This document shows positions 5,129 through 6,884 of a DNA stretch of 6,884 nucleotides, one piece after another. Position 1 is the first letter of the stretch; each line of letters begins with the position of its first letter. The position numbers and the translations under genes are program-made. Under the pieces are notes generated by a model that worked only from the letters and a program-made list of their open reading frames with translations, did not search any database and had not been told where the DNA came from. The stretch is from an uncultured beta proteobacterium (GTDB taxonomy: Bacteria > Pseudomonadota > Gammaproteobacteria > Burkholderiales > SG8-39): contig CADEDU010000160.1 in NCBI GenBank assembly GCA_902826155.1, positions 1 through 6,884 on the forward strand, in the 5' to 3' direction.

Positions 5129-6195
5129 AACGGCGCAAGAAACCCTGTGCGTCGAGCGCAGCTCGCGAGCGCGACCCGGCAGAGGCGAGCGCGATCTATC
5201 CGTACCTGCTGCGCTTCCTCGAATGGTCCGCCTCGCGCGGCTATGCCGAGCAGACGCGGCTGTTGCGCGAGATCGCGTTGAGACGCTTTATCCGCTGGTG
5301 TGGGGAGCGTTCGATCGAGCGGCCGCAGGATGTCACCCGTCCGATCCTCGATCGCTATCGGCGTCACCTGTATCACTACCGCAAGGAGAATGGCGAGCCG
5401 CTGTCGTTCGCGACTCAGCAGCAGCGCCTGCTCCCCTTGCGTGCGTTCTTCAAATGGCTTGCGAAGGAAAACTACATCCTCTCGAACCCGGCCTCCGAGC
5501 TCGAGCTGCCGCGCGTGCATCGCCGGCTGCCGGCGCACATCCTGAGCCGCGAGGAAGTGGAGCAGGTCCTGCGACTTGCGGTCCTGCACGGCGGCGACAA
5601 AGGCGTTCGAGATCGCGCGATCATCGAGACGCTCTACAGCAGTGGCATCCGCCGCGGCGAGCTCGTGAACTTGAAGCTCTACGACGTCGACCTCAAAAGC
5701 GGCTCGCTCTTCATCCGCGAGGGCAAGGGCAAGAAGGATCGCTATGTGCCGCTGGGCTCACGTGCGATCCACTGGATCCGTCGCTACGTCGAAGAGGTGC
5801 GGCCCGAGCTCGTGATCGAGCCTGATCTGGGCTATCTCTTCCTTCACGAGTTCGGTGAGCCGTTCGAGAAGAACCGCCTCTCCGACCTGGTGAAGAAGTA
5901 CCTGCGTGCCGCCGGCGTCGAGGCTGGATCATGTCACCTGTTCCGACACGCGATGGCGACGCAGATGCTGGAGAACGGCGCCGACATCCGCTTCATCCAA
6001 GCGATCCTCGGCCACGCGCAGCTCACTACAACCGAGATCTACACGCACGTGACGATCGCGAAGCTGAAGGAAGTGCATGCGCTCACGCATCCGGCCGAGC
6101 GGCGCACGCAGCCTCGCCGATCGAGTGTTGATGCGATCGACGCTGGCGATGCGTTGCTCGCCTCTTTAGTCGCTGAAGACGAAGAGGCTGACTGA
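5125..6195 (+). CDS. Tyrosine recombinase (XerC/XerD-like integrase)
   Basis: 356 residues, full length. Residues about 24-120 are the SAM-like core-binding domain (YLLRFLEW through ALRRFIRWC and FFKWLAKENYILSNPA). The catalytic domain follows with every expected residue: R176 in SSGIRRGEL, the beta-hairpin lysine K201 in GKGKKDRYVPLG, H271 and R274 in HLFRH, H297 in ILGHAQ, and nucleophile Y306 in TEIYTHV. It should therefore be able to cut and rejoin DNA through a 3'-phosphotyrosine intermediate. The ATGA overlap with the primase stop shows translational coupling, so replication and recombination functions are made together. The extra C-terminal 35 residues are charged and probably disordered. 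I see no inserted helix of the IntI type, so it is not an integron integrase. It could instead be a Xer-like resolvase of dimeric circles. Confidence 0.92.
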   Translation: MKRRKKPCASSAARERDPAEASAIYPYLLRFLEWSASRGYAEQTRLLREIALRRFIRWCGERSIERPQDVTRPILDRYRRHLYHYRKENGEPLSFATQQQRLLPLRAFFKWLAKENYILSNPASELELPRVHRRLPAHILSREEVEQVLRLAVLHGGDKGVRDRAIIETLYSSGIRRGELVNLKLYDVDLKSGSLFIREGKGKKDRYVPLGSRAIHWIRRYVEEVRPELVIEPDLGYLFLHEFGEPFEKNRLSDLVKKYLRAAGVEAGSCHLFRHAMATQMLENGADIRFIQAILGHAQLTTTEIYTHVTIAKLKEVHALTHPAERRTQPRRSSVDAIDAGDALLASLVAEDEEAD

Positions 6196-6203
6196 CCGCC
6201 CGC

Positions 6204-6222
6204 CGCGCGCTTGCAGCGCGCG
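6204..6222. terminator. GC-rich hairpin after the integrase gene
   Basis: CGCGCGC (6204-6210), loop TTGCA, GCGCGCG (6216-6222) form a perfect 7-bp stem starting 9 nt after the integrase stop. There is no T-run on either strand, so it is not a standard intrinsic terminator; it may protect the mRNA end or cooperate with Rho. Confidence 0.35.
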
Positions 6223-6348
6223 CCAGGCTGCGACCGTGGAGACTCAAGCTGCTGCAGCTTCGTTCGTCGACAGTGGAATGAGTCGGTCAGCCCGCGCGGA
6301 CGCGCGTGCTGGAGTTGTTGATCACCCCCATCCCCTCAAGGGGCTTCG
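6223..6348. other. Gene-free stretch between the integrase and the large dyad
   Basis: No convincing gene or RNA was found. Short inverted repeats are present: AAGCT/AGCTT (6246-6260) and CCCC-TCAA-GGGG (6332-6343), the latter directly before the large dyad. A similar CCCC-AA-GGGGCT recurs at 6607-6618. Confidence 0.5.
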
Positions 6349-6475
6349 GCGTGCACGTCGACATAACGCACGGATCATTATGCGCAACCCGCTGAACGCA
6401 GCGCTGTCGCGCTGCTCTTGAACGCGGGCTGTCCGGCTCCCGCCCGCATAATGTGCGCTATGTCAACGTGCACGC
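6349..6475. repeat. 127-nt imperfect inverted repeat (candidate recombination site, origin or structured RNA)
   Basis: The left arm 6349-6384 and right arm 6445-6475 pair over 23 bp (6349-6371 with 6453-6475) and then 8 bp (6377-6384 with 6445-6452), separated by a 5-nt bulge (GGATC, 6372-6376) on the left. Only two of 31 positions fail to pair on the plus strand: C6359/A6465 and A6366/C6458. Read on the minus strand both become G-T or G-U wobbles, so the minus strand folds without a mismatch. The 60-nt interior holds a perfect 7-bp hairpin with loop TGTC (6398-6415), itself enclosed by CCCGC/GCGGG (6388-6392 with 6424-6428). The asymmetric long hairpin beside a tyrosine recombinase recalls sites recombined as folded single strands, but the integron attC core motifs are missing. 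A minus-strand non-coding RNA is an equal alternative. Confidence 0.75.
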
Positions 6476-6476
6476 G

Positions 6477-6498
6477 CAGCGAGCGCAGACGCTCGCTG
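6477..6498. repeat. Perfect 9-bp hairpin
   Basis: CAGCGAGCG (6477-6485), loop CAGA, CGCTCGCTG (6490-6498). It begins one base after the large dyad ends, so the two structures would stack end to end. No T-run follows. Confidence 0.6.
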
Positions 6499-6503
6499 TA
6501 AGG

Positions 6504-6520
6504 TGCGGCGAAGCGCCGCA
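6504..6520. repeat. Perfect 7-bp hairpin with AAG loop
   Basis: TGCGGCG (6504-6510), AAG, CGCCGCA (6514-6520). It follows the preceding hairpin after 5 nt. It contains GCGAAGC, a heptamer known for forming exceptionally stable single-stranded DNA mini-hairpins. Confidence 0.55.
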
Positions 6521-6559
6521 ATCATCGTCCCCCGCCCACCCGCTGCGCGTTGCTCGTTC

Positions 6560-6578
6560 GCGCGCAACCGTTGCGCGC
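6560..6578. repeat. Perfect 8-bp hairpin with CCG loop
   Basis: GCGCGCAA (6560-6567), CCG, TTGCGCGC (6571-6578). It is one more member of the hairpin series and lacks a T-run. A related GCGCGTTG string at 6546-6553 offers an alternative partner for the left arm. Confidence 0.5.
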
Positions 6579-6629
6579 TGCCTGTCTCATCGCTTCGCAC
6601 CCGCCGCCCCAAGGGGCTCCCGTTTTAGT

Positions 6630-6665
6630 CGCTTCGCTCCACGCGCTTCGCTCCACGCGCTTCGC
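6630..6665. repeat. 14-bp tandem repeat, about 2.6 copies
   Basis: The unit CGCTTCGCTCCACG occurs at 6630-6643 and 6644-6657 without change; a third copy starts at 6658 and diverges after CGCTTCGC. Direct repeats of this size beside a primase gene can be iterons, but two and a half GC-rich copies could also be slippage product. Confidence 0.65.
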
Positions 6666-6706
6666 GCTGATCGCTCGCGCGCACTGCGCGCTCGCGAAGA
6701 AAGCGC
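6657..6706. repeat. Compound hairpin over the end of the tandem repeat
   Basis: CTTCGCG (6660-6666) pairs with CGCGAAG (6693-6699), with an extra GCG/CGC at the base after a small bulge. Inside it GCGCGC (6677-6682) pairs with GCGCGC (6686-6691) around ACT. The next bases (from about 6710) are A/T-rich by local standards. Confidence 0.4.
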
Positions 6707-6724
6707 GGCTAAATGTAAAACCTC

Positions 6725-6748
6725 GCTTGACCGACCCGACAGTTAAGC
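6725..6748. repeat. 7-bp hairpin at the right edge of the structured block
   Basis: GCTTGAC (6725-6731) and GTTAAGC (6742-6748) pair with one G-T wobble around a 10-nt loop. GTTAAGC fits the pattern GTTRRRY of integron attC sites, but the rest of an attC site is not present, so the match may be chance. It is the last inverted repeat before the possible Rhs edge. Confidence 0.35.
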
Positions 6749-6795
6749 CAAAACTCGCGTCCGGGGTTCAGACCCACGGAATGCACACTTGCTAG

Positions 6796-6884
6796 CTGCT
6801 CGATCGCTGCCAAGTCGAAGAAGGCACTGGAGAAATCGCCGTCGTGTACGACGACTCGCGTCGGCTCGAACTATCTACAACTAC
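6796..6884 (+). pseudogene. Possible Rhs YD-repeat fragment running off the window
   Basis: After a TAG at 6793-6795 one frame stays open to the edge and reads ...GTGEIAVVYDDSRRLELSTT. The string YDDSRRL approximates the YDxxGRL core of Rhs/YD repeats. If correct, an Rhs body lies to the right and the window is flanked by Rhs sequence on both sides. There is no start codon or ribosome binding site, and only one repeat-like unit is visible, so this is weak evidence. A second frame at the very end reads IYNY, as in the Rhs core stub at the left edge. Confidence 0.28.

Noticed and set aside
6349..6475. Canonical integron attC site
   Set aside because: Length and asymmetry fit, but the paired core motifs RYYYAAC and GTTRRRY are not at the arm ends; the nearest strings (ACATAAC and GCTATGT) each deviate, the outer stem is too long, and the recombinase does not look like IntI.
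6763..6775. tRNA T-arm-like GGGGTTCAGACCC, possible tRNA-derived attachment site
   Set aside because: The stem is only 3 bp, the loop does not match the TTCRANY pattern, and no acceptor or anticodon arm is found around it.
6236..6795. Open frames of 61-97 codons in the region after the integrase
   Set aside because: They are rich in Arg, Ala and Ser, as expected of chance frames in GC-rich repeats, overlap one another and the hairpins, and lack ribosome binding sites.
6845..6851. Third TGTACGA half-site near the right end
   Set aside because: The second half-site at the fixed 3-bp spacing is missing; a single 7-mer is expected by chance in sequence of this size and composition.

Overview
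The window reads as an accessory region of a GC-rich proteobacterium. The Rhs-type sequence, the XRE/DUF6650 pair and the codon use suggest a gammaproteobacterium of the Xanthomonadales kind, but this is inference from family distribution and composition only. No housekeeping gene is present.

Layout. (1) Positions 1-772 hold the displaced tip of an Rhs gene. It is a short stub of the conserved Rhs core, fused in frame to a variable toxin-like C-terminus, with a small immunity-type gene directly downstream. This part is visibly less GC-rich than the rest. (2) Positions 859-1806, minus strand, hold a two-gene unit: an XRE-family helix-turn-helix regulator followed by a DUF6650-like protein. (3) Positions 1807-1926 are a divergent control region. 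It has two 17-bp palindromes that form one larger dyad, a plausible rightward promoter between and over them, and a leader that can fold near the ribosome binding site. (4) Positions 1927-6195, plus strand, are a compact three-gene operon: a SymE-like toxin-fold protein, a 995-residue CHC2 zinc finger/Toprim primase with a P-loop ATPase and winged-helix end, and an intact XerC/D-like tyrosine recombinase. The gaps are 4 nt and then a 4-nt ATGA overlap. (5) Positions 6196-6795 contain no credible gene but are packed with inverted repeats. The main one is a 127-nt imperfect dyad whose two mismatches become G-T/G-U wobbles on the minus strand. At least six further hairpins and a 14-bp tandem repeat follow. 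(6) The last ~90 bases may be the edge of another Rhs gene, shown by a YD-repeat-like reading.

Interpretation. A primase-ATPase plus tyrosine recombinase, controlled from a phage-like divergent XRE operator and followed by a structured non-coding block, looks like the replication/integration module of an integrative or phage-satellite-like element inserted beside or inside an Rhs locus. The SymE-like gene at the head of that operon is the least expected part. The structured block downstream of the recombinase is the best candidate for an undescribed element: a recombination site folded from single-stranded DNA, a replication origin, or a non-coding RNA read from the minus strand. None of these roles is proven by the sequence alone.
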